Origin: Blattamonas nauphoetae
Taxonomy: Eukaryota > Preaxostyla > Oxymonadida
Direction: 5' to 3'
Length of the DNA: 64,000 nucleotides
Assembly: GCA_033064195.1 (NCBI GenBank)
Contig: JARBJD010000066.1
Location: 1 to 64,000 of the forward strand
The notes beneath the pieces were generated by a model. The model was not told the origin of the DNA and searched no databases. It saw only the letters and a program-made list of their open reading frames with translations. Made by a program: the position numbers and the translations under genes. Position 1 is the first letter of the stretch. Every line of letters starts with the position of its first letter. Shown here one piece after another: positions 1-10,881 of the stretch.

Positions 1-45
1 CCTACTGGACCTACGCCTAGTCCTGGAAACACGAATTCATGATGA

Positions 46-967
46 TTGAACTGCCAGAAAGGAAGTCACCAACAAAGCTGCTCTCCTCTCGCCGATCTGG
101 TGACAGAGTTGGAAATATTGCAACTTTGCAGATTGCGAAAAGAAATCGCACTCCGAGAATATTCACCTAAAGTTGACATACTACCAGATCTCAGAATGTT
201 GGAAATCGAAATCAACGGATTCAGACATTCCATCCTCACAAGTGGAGGAGGTCAACAATCGTACAACATACTTTGTATAAACGTGCGAAGAACATCACCG
301 GACTTATTGTGGAGTTCGAGAGCGGTTCAGACATCACTCCACCACCCGTGTCTTGTTTTGGGTGCTACAGCAGGTGAAGAGGTATGATTTGGTCGACCAG
401 CGGGTTATGTGGCCGATGGAGGAATCAGCACCGATCATAGCGGAGAACGAGCGCCGGACTCAAGCTGGGGAATGGTCAGAGTGGAAACAGCAAGAAATCA
501 AGCAAATCACACAAGAAAAGCAGCAGCGATGGATAATGAGGAGGATAAAGAAGAAGAACAATCTGAAATCCCTTGCAGAAGACGACATTGAAGGTGAACA
601 ATCTGAAGAAGAACCATCGCCTGCTCCGACCAACCACAGAGCACTCGCATCTCGCCGAAACACCTCCAGCCCCACCAAACACCCTCCCCAACCTCAGACA
701 CTCCCGCAACTCCTATTTCTCCCTCTCAACCCCTGTCGCCCTTTCTCCGATCCTCGCATTCGCCACCACTCCTGCACAACACCGCGTCATCAACAAAACT
801 ATGACATGAATCCTCCCTCATATCCGATCGCTGTCATCCCTCACCTCACCTTGTCACACCTGAGATGCGTTTTGAACTTATTGTGGCTAGATCAGTTCCT
901 CTGGTCCAACTTTTTCGACAGTTGTGGTTTTAAAGGGGGTAGAGGGACATGCAATTTGTTTTGTTGA
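46..967 (+). other. Unrecognised overlapping open frames
   Basis: Two overlapping plus-strand frames (46-387, 113 residues; 353-967, 204 residues) fill the first kilobase. The second has a charged, Gln/Glu/Lys-rich middle followed by a Pro/Ser/Thr-rich stretch. I recognise no family. Competing open frames of similar size lie on the minus strand between 460 and 709, so coding status is doubtful. They could be pieces of a gene cut by the window edge, or chance frames. Confidence 0.2.
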
Positions 968-1011
968 TAAATCAGAGAAGAAATGTGTGAAATAGTCGAA
1001 AATTATGAACA

Positions 1012-1104
1012 TATTGACAGATCTGTGTGCATCCGACAGATCTGTGCGTATACCAAATTTAGATCTGTGTGTATACAAAATCAGATCTGTCTCTATACAT
1101 ACCC
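1012..1104. repeat. AGATCTGTGYGTATAC short-repeat cluster
   Basis: Four spaced AGATCTGT units alternate with GTATAC-like units. The same cluster lies in opposite orientation at about 61625-61725, where the sequence read on the minus strand matches over about 40 bases. The unit is itself palindromic (CAGATCTG). Flanks of both clusters are AT-rich, and neither lies in a recognised gene. Confidence 0.6.
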
Positions 1105-1235
1105 TACTTCTCCCATTTCATGCAAGTTCTCATTCCACTCTAAACGAAGACAAGTGAAGTGAAACAAAGATAAGATCAACCCGTGATGCTCTTCTCGACA
1201 AAGAGAGGAAGAGGGTAGACTCTAGGAGGACAGGA

Positions 1236-1517
1236 ATGAGTTCACTGATTGACATGATGAGTGCTGAGAACGAGCCATGGACGTCTGCGTTGGGGGAGTA
1301 TTCGGGAAGGAGAGGGGCAGAGATGGAGGAGAGGGAAGAGGACGTGGACGGGGTGGTTGACAACGATAGTGCAGACAGTCGCGTTAGCATCCAGCAGACC
1401 TTGCATGAGACAGTCGACACAGATCCCGATCTACTCAGCCTCTTCCCTGTCCGTCTTCTCGACTCCTCAACGAAGAGTGGGAGGAGGATCGACACAGTTG
1501 TGATGACTGTCACCTGA
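1236..1517 (+). CDS. Possible short acidic protein, doubtful
   Basis: A 93-residue frame rich in Glu, Asp and Ser. An antisense frame of 131 residues (1130-1525) covers the same DNA, so the coding strand is undecided. No family recognised. From 1530 to about 2100 I see no gene. Confidence 0.2.
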   Translation: MSSLIDMMSAENEPWTSALGEYSGRRGAEMEEREEDVDGVVDNDSADSRVSIQQTLHETVDTDPDLLSLFPVRLLDSSTKSGRRIDTVVMTVT

Positions 1518-2100
1518 CCTGCCACCAGTTGTCTGCGTGAGAGCGATCAGTCTACAAACGAACGACGGTGACGTGGATGTCAGGTTGAGAGGTGTGGCTG
1601 ACACGTCGCACAGAATGATCCGAGCGAAGGATCCCGACGGAAAGGGTCGAACGGACGACAATGCCCGGTTTCGAGAAGAGAAACAATGAAGGAACCAAGT
1701 GGAGAGAATATAAATCCATTCTGAGATATCACTTCTGCCATTTCAGGAACCTGATCGCGAGAAGATGAGAAGAAGAAAAAGAATAGAAACATATTGACAG
1801 ATTGAGTCTATCAGCATGGTGAATATTTGATCTTCCGCCTGTTCCAGCGAATCACTTGCAGTTGATATCGAATCTGTCACACGTTGGGCAAAGAATGAAC
1901 GACAGCCACGATTTCCCGCGGTAAGATGGATTGTACAGTCTCAAATGGAGAAAATATCATTTGCGAAAGCCAATAAAGAGCATTCGTCTCGTGTGATGGT
2001 CATTTTGGGACTCAGGAGTGAAAGTCACCCAATCTACCAACTACACCAGTCGATCATTTTTCATCAAGAAACTTCAGTACAGATATCATTTTAAAACACC

Positions 2101-2212
2101 AACTTTTTGAGTTTTCCAACTTTTTGAGATTTCCAACTTTTTCAGATATCCAACTTTTGTTCAGATATCCAACTTTGTTCAGTTTTAGAACTTTACTCAA
2201 GAAACCAACTTC
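2101..2212. repeat. Six-unit 17-19 bp tandem repeat
   Basis: Six degenerate units starting AACTTT and usually ending GATATCC or TTTCC follow each other directly. Copies diverge progressively to the right. It lies just upstream of the beta-helix gene remnant, in noncoding AT-rich DNA. Confidence 0.7.
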
Positions 2213-2228
2213 AAATTGAGGCAGCCCT

Positions 2229-4443
2229 GGAAGTCATGAAGTGTTTCTGGAGGGACAAGATGTGGGAGCTGTCATTTCTGATGATTGGACGAGTCTGATT
2301 GGGACGAACACCACGATGACTAAAGCTCAGTTGGAGCAAGTTTTTGGTCAGATTCGACAAACACGACGAACATCGGACCGCTTGGGTATCATTTGCAGGC
2401 ATCTGAGTAGTCCCATCAAAATAGGTAAAACTGGGATCAATTGATGTCAGTGCCTAAATTTGGACTGAGATCAAATTTCAACTCTTTTCCTTTGAGATTT
2501 TCTCATTATCACTTCATTAATCATGTTCAATTCACTTCTTGTTTTCACATAATGCTCTTCAATATTTCAGACAGCTCTTATTTCCCAAAACACGCACGAT
2601 CACAATCACCAACACTTCTTTTCGATGTATTCCCTTCATTGACTTTAGTCAGTGAGAAAACCATCAAAGAAGACATAATAACGCATTATCGACTTGTTTT
2701 TATAATTATTGTTGTAGAACAAACTGAAACAGCAGCACCCAAAGTTTGCATTTTCATGATCTATGAAGTGACCATTTTCCTTTTACTTTTTTCCATTCAA
2801 ATATCATATATAAGAAGACTTTTTGAAATGAAAGAAACGAAATGGTATTGTAGGTATTTAGTGGGATCAGATCCGACTGGGATCACTGGGATCAAATCAG
2901 AAGCCTGATCATTTGTATCCACACACGAATGGAGCTGTGTTTATGTCGGAAGGGTTCTGGGATCATGGAAAGTGTGGTCAGGAGCGTCTTCCTTGCTCGT
3001 CACTCGATTTCGCCTTCTCGCTGCTCACACGAAGACCGAAATCAGCCTGGGCTCAAACATCACTCTCTCAACTCTTCTCGAATGCCTCGAGACAGGTGCG
3101 TTGATCTCTTCGTCTTCTGAGGCATCACTGCTTTTGAATCTGATGGACAGATAATTGTGGAAGTTGGCTCACTCACTTTGTCATCGATTGACATCACACT
3201 TCCCTCATCGCTCTCACAGTCTCTGCTCGTTGTGAAAGGAAGCACACTGACCCTCTCCAGCACAGTGACGATCACGACCCTCCCTCAGCCGCTCACACGG
3301 CGTCGCTGATCAAAATGGAAGGAGCATCGACAATGTCTGTGTCTACTGGCTGTGAATTCAAAACGATCTCGCAGACAGAAAGTGGAGGAGGGGCGTTCCT
3401 GAGCACAAATGGAAACAACAACCAGATTCTTTCCATCGCAAGTAGCTCGTTCGAGTCAGTGTCGTCGGTTGGAGATGGAGGAGTGATTCTGGCTCAACTG
3501 GGAGCAGGATCGAAACTGACGGTTGCAGACACGACATTCAAATTGTATTCGTCGTCTGGGAAGGGAGGAGCTTTGTCGATTGTGCTCTCATCGACAGGTT
3601 CATTCGCTGTTGAAGCAGGGACGTCATTCGAATCATGGTCAGCGATTATGAGTGGATCTGCAGTGTTTGTGGAAGCACAGTCACTGGCCTCAGCCATCAC
3701 CAAAACCAGCAGCGCCGGTGGACATGCATCGAGGATGGAACACAGTGAACTCGTCAGACGATATTCCTCTTGTGCTGTTCCTGGCTGATGTGAGATCGAC
3801 AGGATTCGCAAGTTCGAGTGGGTCCGATGGGGAGCTATGTGGCTTCTCTGTGAATCCTTGCTCGTCAATCGATCTTGTTCAGACCCGACTAGCAGCGAAT
3901 GGATCAAAACAGAAGGAAAGCTGAAGCCAATCACAATCGAACTCCAAACTGGACTTGCACAATCGACGCCGTTTTCGTGTGGTGGACACAAAGCGACGAT
4001 CACTGGAAACACAATCACACTCTCGAAGACGGGTCAGTTCACAACATCCTCAGCCAACTCTGTGCTGACTCTCTCCTCGCTAACCATCCTCTTCGCCTCT
4101 TCGCAGACCAAACCAGCCATTTCAGTGTCGTTGGGGAAGATTGTGGTTTCTGGTTGCACAATCAGGAATGGAGATGCAGACATTCCTGCCGTGTTTGGAT
4201 CGGTTTCGGGAGGGCTGTTGGAACTGAGTGGGACGAACACGATGAAATTGGTGTCCCCTTCCTCCTCGCTCTTCGATGTGACATCTGGGACTCTGAAGAT
4301 AGGATCAGGAACGGCACTGACTCACTCAACCACACAACGGACATCATCTCTGTTCGTTCTGAATGGAGGAACGACTCTCTCCTCGACAGCCTGAAGTGGA
4401 TTGTTCAGATCTCGTCCACTCAAATCAAAGCAAGACAAATATA
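2229..4443 (+). pseudogene. Secreted-type beta-helix protein gene remnant
   Basis: Long stretches in shifting plus-strand frames encode Ser/Thr/Gly-rich repeats of the kind found in right-handed beta-helix surface proteins, e.g. around 3315-3788 (SSFESVSSVGDGG, then SSSGKGGALSIV) and 3837-4394 (ITGNTITLSKTG, LTLSSLTILFASS, VSGCTIRNGD). Such proteins are common in oxymonads and are usually large and exported. Here the coding signal jumps between at least four frames (about 2970-3120, 3120-3310, 3315-3788, 3652-3924 and 3837-4394). No single start or full-length frame remains, and a 512-bp MITE sits near the 5' side, so it is read as a decayed gene. Some frame changes could be short introns. 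Family level only; ligand unknown. Confidence 0.6.
2396..2907. mobile_element. hAT-type MITE, copy 1
   Basis: A 512-bp non-autonomous element flanked by the exact 8-bp duplication ATCATTTG (2388-2395 and 2908-2915). Ends are CAGGCATCTGAGTAG and, inverted, CAGGCTTCTGATTTG. The right subterminal part carries several TGGGATCA units, as transposase-binding sites would. An almost identical copy lies at 19379-19899, differing mainly in lengths of T and A runs, so both are recent. An 8-bp duplication with CAG-type ends is the hAT superfamily pattern. It carries no transposase. Confidence 0.88.
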
Positions 4444-4833
4444 AGCGAGGAACTGATCCAATATGGCAGCTATCACTTTTTTATCGAGAGAGGATGTTTA
4501 GCTCGATCAAGTGCCCGTAACTGTTTTTTCCGAACATTTGAGGAATTACTCTCCGAAAATAAGAGTGAGAGAGCTGAAGTGCAATGATAATAAATCAATT
4601 GTGGCATATCCTAAGGAAATTCAAGGATTCTTTGGTTAATGATTCGAATTTCCGTTGTTTTGGAAACCACTTCGGAGAAATAGTATCTCTCGACTATGGG
4701 TTCGGTAATTTCTCCGGTCAGTGACCGTCAGTACTTTTCGGTGAAAACTGACCGGTCAGTGCCGGTCAGACAAGCCTAATCTCCGTGTGTTTATTGTGTT
4801 CATTGGATAAACTGAACGAGAAAATGGGTTGAA
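4444..4833. other. Intergenic, with GGTCAGTG palindromic motif
   Basis: No gene seen. Around 4713-4768 the motif GGTCAGTG or its complement recurs about four times in both orientations, which could be an end of another element. The stretch 4779-4830 is the inverted counterpart of 55901-55955, that is, the 3' flank shared by both serpin copies. Confidence 0.4.
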
Positions 4834-7800
4834 TCAAAGATGCATAATGACAGATGGGGATGGAAGCACGATTTCATTCCTAAGTGTAGTGATGAACCCT
4901 TCGAAGAAGATCAGATCGTGTCTCTTATCGGCCAACACCACAATGAACGGCCGATTGAAACAGAGGATGGGGAGACGGGTTACACTTTTGGCTCTGCCTT
5001 GCATTTTCACGACTGTCACTGCAGCCGCTTCGACTCCATTCTCTGTCACTTTCAGGACTGTTTTGTGGATCACTTGGCTGAGACACAAAGCAGATGGGAG
5101 AAGATGGTGAGAAAGGAATGGAGAGATGACAAAATGGAATGGAGAAAGAGGACGATGAAGGCACACTCGATTTTGACAGGTTCGCGAGAGATTCTGGGAA
5201 ACTCAGCGGAATCTGAGAACGCCACTCCCATCCCAAGGGCAGTCAGTGGAATCTTCAATTCTTCTGAACACTCAACCTCGAATTTTGGGAGATCAAGTTC
5301 GATTCTGAGGAGTTCCCTCTGGTCACTCCAAGCCCAAACGAGGGCTCTTCAACACAGCGAGTACCCTGAAATGATATTAGGGGCTGGCCTGATCAAAATA
5401 TTTCTAACAGAAAATAATGACCTCCTCGTCTTAAACTGCAACACTATCTTTGGCAATATTCGGATTCGTTATCATGATTACTATTTTCGAGCTCATTACT
5501 ATCGAAATACCTCATTTCAACCTTCAACCGTTTAAGCCATTCCAGCCTTTGTCAAGGGACTTGTCGTGATCATGCGACAAGTCATCACATGAGGTTGACT
5601 CAGACAACTGCTTCCAAATGTCGATAATTACATCAGATGTTTCCATTTCGACACCGAACCAATTTCGGAAGAATACTTCACGCTCCCAATTCATGCAAAA
5701 TTCAACTGTTTCACCGTTCATGGCGCTCAAGATAGTGCCATTGAAGTGGAATCAATTGCGGTTATTGTTCGAAACATCTTCTCGACACAGGGCAAGCAAG
5801 TTGAATTGGACATCGAAACAGAACTCCGTCGACTGCCAGGATGCTATTCAGATTGATATTGCCATTACGAGAGTCACTAGAAAGACGGGACAGCAGCAAT
5901 TCACAACGACGAGGAGGCAGGAACAAAGATAGAGTTCCAATTCCGTGGAGAACTTCATCACGTCCAGCAACGAGGCAACATGAGGGAAGCACCTCTTTAT
6001 CCTGGAAATTGTTTACCCCCTTCTCATTGAGGTCAAGACACTCGCCACACGAGCCAACACTTGTCCTATCTGGACAATTTTCCCACGACTCCTAAGTTCA
6101 AACAAGCAGGTGCCGATCCTCATAAATGCATGAGACTTTTCGATTCATGGCTCGGAAGATATCCGTTCGTCGTTTTTGAGCCAAATGATGCCATATCACA
6201 ACAGTCCGATGTCGATCCAGATCATCAACAGTTACCGCGATTTCATGCATTATATCTTGCATCTTCGGCAAGAATCTGTTGTCCAAGTTACAATCGGCAC
6301 TAATCCTTGCTTTCAATGGTGAAAAATGGGGGGAAGTCAAGTTCGACCTCACAACTGAGTACCACCATAAGAAGGAATGAACTCAACACTTTGACGCTTC
6401 GATCAACTCAACAAATGAACATTCGCGATTCAACAAGGTCATTTCATCTCCTCACCACTCACATTAACTCCACATCACGAAGTTATCAAGAACAATTGGA
6501 AAACATGTTCGTACGGTGGATCCAATGTCAAACGGCAAAGAACATGTCACAAAAAGACCCAAGGGCATGAGATAGATCGACCACTCAAGGAAAAATTCCA
6601 ATGCTGGCATGCTAACAGCCAATACTTCGAGCCAGTCGTGAAGAAAAGGTTCTGAGGGTGAAATCTCATCTGCATTGTTACAACCCTTCAATCGCCGGGA
6701 GCAACTTATTTGTGGATCTGTTTGCGGACACAAGGCGCATAAGCGATTTGACAGTGACATGTCCATTCGAAGAAGGAATGGACAGTCCGGAGAATGCCCA
6801 AGTTCAGCTTTCTCGGACAACCCCATCTGTCAAGATGAGTGGGGCCTCCCCAATCAAGCCTTGCGAATGGAACTCATCACCCTCCTGTAAGAGGACGTCA
6901 CCACTCCTTCCATCAAAGCTGCTAGTTTCCCGTGCTCCAAACGACGACAAAACGATCTCGAAGCCGAGAAACTAGTTAGTTGCACCAGACATCGTCAACG
7001 CAATTCCGTTCGAGTGAGTCATTGAAACATTGTGACACGGGCTGCATCTCATTTGTCTCACATGCAACGAAGAGATTGCATCACACTCCAACAGACTGTT
7101 CGGTGAGGAGAACCAACGATGCGCTCGTAGAAATCAACAAACAAGGGCTGCATACTACCTGACCAAGCTTGACACGGAAATACCACAAATTCAACTCGTG
7201 ATAGCCGTGTACAGACAAGGACTTTTAACTTGACAAATGAAAAGACGATGTGAAGGGGCACTCGACCGACATGTTCAAACAGTACCTGAGAATGCGGATT
7301 AAACTGCCAGATTGAGGAAGTGAACGAAGAAGGATCACAATTCAAAAGATATTCAACAACACACTTCGCGAGACACTGGAACAATCAACGATCAATGCGG
7401 ATTGCATTCACAAGGGATCGTAATGCCACTTATTCATTGCGGACAAGGTCGATCATGAGTAGACACTCGTCAAGCCAGAAGCGTTCAGACAAGACTGCAG
7501 TCCATTCCATCTTTGAAATTCCATGACATTCATGGTCACAATCCAGGATTCAGGTACCGTCCAAGCTGTTCCCAGAATATTGACCTGTCACAGAAGGCGA
7601 ACGATATCGTTGTGTCTGACTTCTGTCAATACGACAAATTCGAAAAAACACGTCAGCTTGAGCTCGGAAGTTGGGACCTGATCCTCACTCTGACAGTCTT
7701 CCTGGTTCATCACCCTGACAACTCTTGAGGCTTCTTGATGATCTTCGGCGGAAGTTGATGTTCAACCTTTGTCGAAGCATAGACTCAGGCTGTCCGTTCC

Positions 7801-7989
7801 GCAACTTCCTCGGACACTTGAAATAGCGGAGTTGAAATGAATGATACATGTAGTCTATCGTTAACGAGCAAGCTGAACAAGACTACACAAGGGTTCGATC
7901 TTACGTTGAGAGGAACGACACTAATTCCTTGCCCTCTCATTCTGGAAGTGTTAGCCTGGATCGTCAATATCAGGATTCGGGATGAGATC

Positions 7990-8333
7990 CCACACAAACA
8001 GTGAGTCGAGTTGTCTCCTCACAAACAGTGGGTCGAGTTGTTCTCCCCACACAAACAGTGAGTCGAGTTGTCTCCTCACAAACAGTGGGTCGAGTTGTTC
8101 TCCCCACACAAACAGTGAGTCGAGTTGTCTCCTCACAAACAGTGGGTCGAGTTGTTCTCCCCACACAAACAGTGAGTCGAGTTGTCTCCTCACAAACAGT
8201 GGGTCGAGTTGTTCTCCCCACACAAACAGTGAGTCGAGTTGTCTCCTCACAAACAGTGGGTCGAGTTGTTCTCCCCACACAAACAGTGAGTCGAGTTATC
8301 TCCTCACAAACAGTGTGTTGAGTTGTTCTCCCC
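7990..8333. repeat. 57-bp minisatellite, about six copies
   Basis: CACAAACAGTGAGTCGAG... alternates with CACAAACAGTGGGTCGAG..., a 28+29 bp double unit giving a 57-bp period (unit starts near 8001, 8058, 8115, 8172, 8229, 8286). Copies are almost identical. Because 57 is divisible by three, several frames stay open on both strands; these are not evidence of a gene. It lies inside the 3.6-kb transposon. Confidence 0.9.
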
Positions 8334-8644
8334 ACCTCAGCGTGAAGCGCGAGGATGGTAGGAGATGGTATGCAACTGATCCAGTTGGGATCGGTGTTGA
8401 GGGGCGCTGGGTCAGGGAGACTGTGATGTGGAAGCAGTATCGCAGTGGAATCAAGGCACTCCCCATCACTGTCATTGTGGAAGCCCAGCTCCACTCCGAT
8501 TTCTCATTCATTTTGAGTCAGAACTTGCACAGAGTTGGTGCCAGCCCGAGTGGGGTCACGGCCTGGCTCTCATCTCTTGGAAGGAATAACAAAGAAGGCT
8601 TACTCCTTTTTTACTTCTCTCTCTTTCAGCTTTTCCTTTCAACA

Positions 8645-8732
8645 CTCGCTGTGTTGAGGAGCCCTCGTTTGGGCTTGGAGTGACCAGAGGGAACTCCTCC
8701 AAGACAAACGAGTGCTCCTCAACCTGCAACTC
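8645..8732. repeat. Permuted ~88-bp palindromic module
   Basis: This segment joins two halves, CTCGCTGTGTTGAGGAGCCC... and CAAGACAAACGAGTGCTCC..., in the reverse order from the same two halves that border the transposon in the host serpin gene (about 5311-5361 and 8983-9016). Each half is roughly the inverse of the other (GTTGAGGAGC..CTCGTTTG). It looks like a junction between two tandem units of an ~88-bp repeat, with the transposon inserted at the palindrome centre of another unit. Confidence 0.55.
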
Positions 8733-10136
8733 TGCCACACAACCTGGCAAGTTCTGGTTTTTTCACTTCACTTCGTCTATTTAGACCATTTGGCAAGTTT
8801 TTGTTCCCTGTTAGGGATTTCTTGCCCATAAAGCTTTTTTGTTTCCTCAACGGCCCCATTATGGGGTAAACCAACCTGTGAACTCTAAGTTCCCCGTTGG
8901 GATTTCTGGAACAGATAAATCTTATTATTGGTTTTCTGTTTTCACATTTTATCAGGCCAGCCCCTAATATCATTTCAGGGTACTCGCTGTGTTGAGGAGC
9001 ACTCGTTTGTCTTGGATGAAGATGGACAAAGACACAACATCAATGAATGAAAGAGAGAAAGAGATCAGACCGAGATATTCCACATTCTCGAACAATCCCA
9101 GAGAATCGTTTTGGTTCGAGATATTTGTCAGCTGTGGAGAGAAGCGCATTCTTTCCAGTTTCTGAAGAGAGCACAACGGCATCACATTCAAGCACACGAG
9201 AACAAGCACACCATTCGGAAGAATCAGAACCATCATCGCGTCGGGATGCTTGAAGTCCAGACAAACTGCCGAAATATCAGAATTCTGGCAATATCGAATA
9301 GAGTCAGTCATGTTCATCATATCCACTTTCCGCTTTGTTCCATCAAACAGCGTGAACTTCGACTTCCTCGTGTTGGATTTCTTGAACTTGTTTTTGAAAT
9401 CGGGTTTGAAGTGGATCGCATTCACCAACACCATCTTGTGATCAGGATCGAGTCGATCCACAACTTGTTTGATCAAGCCCTTCGTGTTCGAGTTCACCCA
9501 TGAGTTGATAGCTGTGACAGTTCTGAGCAGAGGGACGCGGGAGGGAGGGATGAGATGACGAACAGGAGAGGGAACAGGGAACGATGAAGTTGAAAAGTGT
9601 GAGAGATAAAATATCGTTGAGTAGGGGAATGTGTATATGAACAAGATGGACAAACTCTGGTTTCGAGAAATCCATCGATTTTGCGGTTGCGCCGAACACC
9701 GACTCACTCTCCGAAAGAAACCCAGCGTAGACGGGAAACTTGTTTGAAATCCACAACGAGTTCGCCATTGTGAAGAGAGGTGTCCGATTCTCCATTTGTC
9801 TTCCAGCTGACAACATCGAATGGAGCAAGTTGATCTGAATCGCAATAAAGCAGACATTCAAAATGTCAAATCTAAAATGCAGACTGGCTCATCACTCGAT
9901 GCATTGGGAAGACAGAGGGTCTCCTTCATTGAATGCAGCGTGCTTCCCATCGCTCCATTCCCAGCCATCAACAAACACTCGTGGATCGACAGTGGCGAAA
10001 TGAAAACATTATTCCCTGACGCTCCAAGCAGAGTTGTAAGTTTCTGTCCAAACTTCCCGACACTGATTGACTGCTCTCTCAGTGAGGCATCGAACTTGGT
10101 TTTTTCGAACGCTGGAAACACAAATTCAGGTCCTGG

Positions 10137-10616
10137 CACAAGTTGACTTTCTGGGCCAAAGGTGATCGATGTGTGTTATGATGGTGTTGTTCAACTATGC
10201 TCTCGTCTCATAAAAATGTCTCACATAAAGTTGAAAATTCGTATTCTTTTTGAAATAGTGTGATTAGTGTCGGGATCGTCTCAGAGAATGTCCCGATCTG
10301 GCGATCCGGTTTGATGAGGGCGATCGGCGAACTCTATCACTTTCCATTTATGTTTTCCTGATTCATTTCATCATTATGTGTCATATTTTCTTACAATTTT
10401 TCAAAACACAATGACAGATCGTGGTTTATCGTGAAGTGACATTCTATGCCAGTTCCCCATTCAAGACACCAATTTTTAGGAAGTGAACGTGCGGCGCGTT
10501 TGGCCTAGCGGTAGCCAACCCCTCTGTCGACTGTTGTGCTCGGGGTTCGACTCCCGCCGAGCACAACTTTTTTGCCACTACTTAGAGTTTTTTGGCCCAG
10601 AAAGTCCACCCTTGCC
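10137..10616. mobile_element. Mutator-like MITE in serpin first exon
   Basis: A 480-bp insertion bounded by CAGGTCCTGG on both sides (10127-10136 and 10617-10626), a 9-10 bp target duplication. The uninterrupted sequence is present once in the paralogous serpin near 53288. Imperfect inverted ends share GACTTTCTGGGCCAAA. A long duplication of this size fits Mutator-like elements. It interrupts the serpin about 30 bases after its start codon, and contains a tRNA-like module at 10489-10573. Confidence 0.75.
10489..10573 (+). ncRNA. tRNA-like Pol III module (SINE-like)
   Basis: Contains an A box (TGGCCTAGCGGT, 10501-10512) and a B box (GGTTCGACTCC, 10544-10554) with starts 43 nt apart, the spacing of a tRNA gene, followed by a six-T run (10568-10573) that could end Pol III transcription. 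The D arm can pair (TTGGC with GCCAA), but the acceptor, anticodon and T stems pair poorly. Instead TTGTGCTCGG and CCGAGCACAA form a long 3' hairpin. It is therefore not a working tRNA; a tRNA-derived SINE head or a captured decayed tRNA is more likely. Confidence 0.5.
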
Positions 10617-10881
10617 CAGGTCCTGGCGGCTTCTCTGTGATGATATAGGACATAGAGTCTAGATGAAACGAGATGAGGACGATGGCAATGTGATCCTTTC
10701 GGTTAAGCTGAGAGTAAGATGATCGAGCCCTTTTTCATTCTTAGGGAGAATCTCTCTATTCTCTCTCTGCTTTCGCGATTTTTCCCTCCATTCTACAAAA
10801 TTCAAATGCGAGAATAATGGTGTTTTGCATGACTGTGCCGTTGATTGTGTGGTGACGACGATAAGAAGAAGAACAAGGTTG

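Larger units (their letters stand above)
5364..8980. mobile_element. 3.6-kb TA-flanked DNA transposon, decayed
   Basis: The two ends are perfect 30-bp inverted repeats (CCCTGAAATGATATTAGGGG then CTGGCCTGAT; 5364-5393 and 8951-8980), each bordered outside by TA (5362-5363 and 8981-8982). A TA duplication points to the Tc1/mariner-like or another TA-targeting superfamily. Between 5540 and 7950 there is patchy coding-like sequence in many short frames, with no recognisable transposase. 7990-8333 is a 57-bp minisatellite, and 8645-8732 is a rearranged copy of DNA that also flanks the insertion site. It interrupts the minus-strand serpin gene. Identical ends with a decayed interior suggest mobilisation in trans. 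Confidence 0.82.
4834..10653 (-). pseudogene. Serpin gene, split by two transposons
   Basis: Minus-strand paralogue of the serpin at 53264-54849 (about 80% identical residues by eye over the central exon). The start region reads MSYIITEKPPG (start codon at 10653), then a 480-bp MITE follows, then the first exon continues to about 9858. Further exons lie at about 9850-8983 (INSWVNSNTKGLIKQVV, MVLVNAIHFKPDF). The C-terminal exons (5361-4834) contain the hinge GVEAAAVT and the reactive-centre loop, but lie 3.6 kb away beyond a TA-flanked transposon (5364-8980). Serpins trap serine or cysteine proteases by loop insertion. The loop after the hinge (VVKMQGRAKSVTRLP) differs strongly from that of the other copy. 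With both insertions an mRNA of the whole gene is unlikely, although the larger one falls in or beside an intron. Confidence 0.8.

Noticed and set aside
1130-1525. Minus-strand Ser/Leu-rich protein
   Set aside because: Composition is that expected for the antisense of an acidic plus-strand frame; no family match and no support for either strand.
5618-7728. Identifiable transposase in the 3.6-kb TA element
   Set aside because: Coding-like patches occur in many short frames, but no DDE signature or known DNA-binding motif could be made out.
7990-8333. CRISPR-like array
   Set aside because: The alternating 28/29-bp units have no unique spacers; it is a minisatellite within a transposon in a eukaryotic genome.
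7951-8494. Long open frames on both strands over the 57-bp repeat as genes
   Set aside because: They exist only because the period is divisible by three; repeat copies are near-identical at DNA level and the frames have no unique sequence or start context.
10489-10573. Functional tRNA gene
   Set aside because: A and B boxes are good, but acceptor, anticodon and T stems do not pair and no clear anticodon loop forms.
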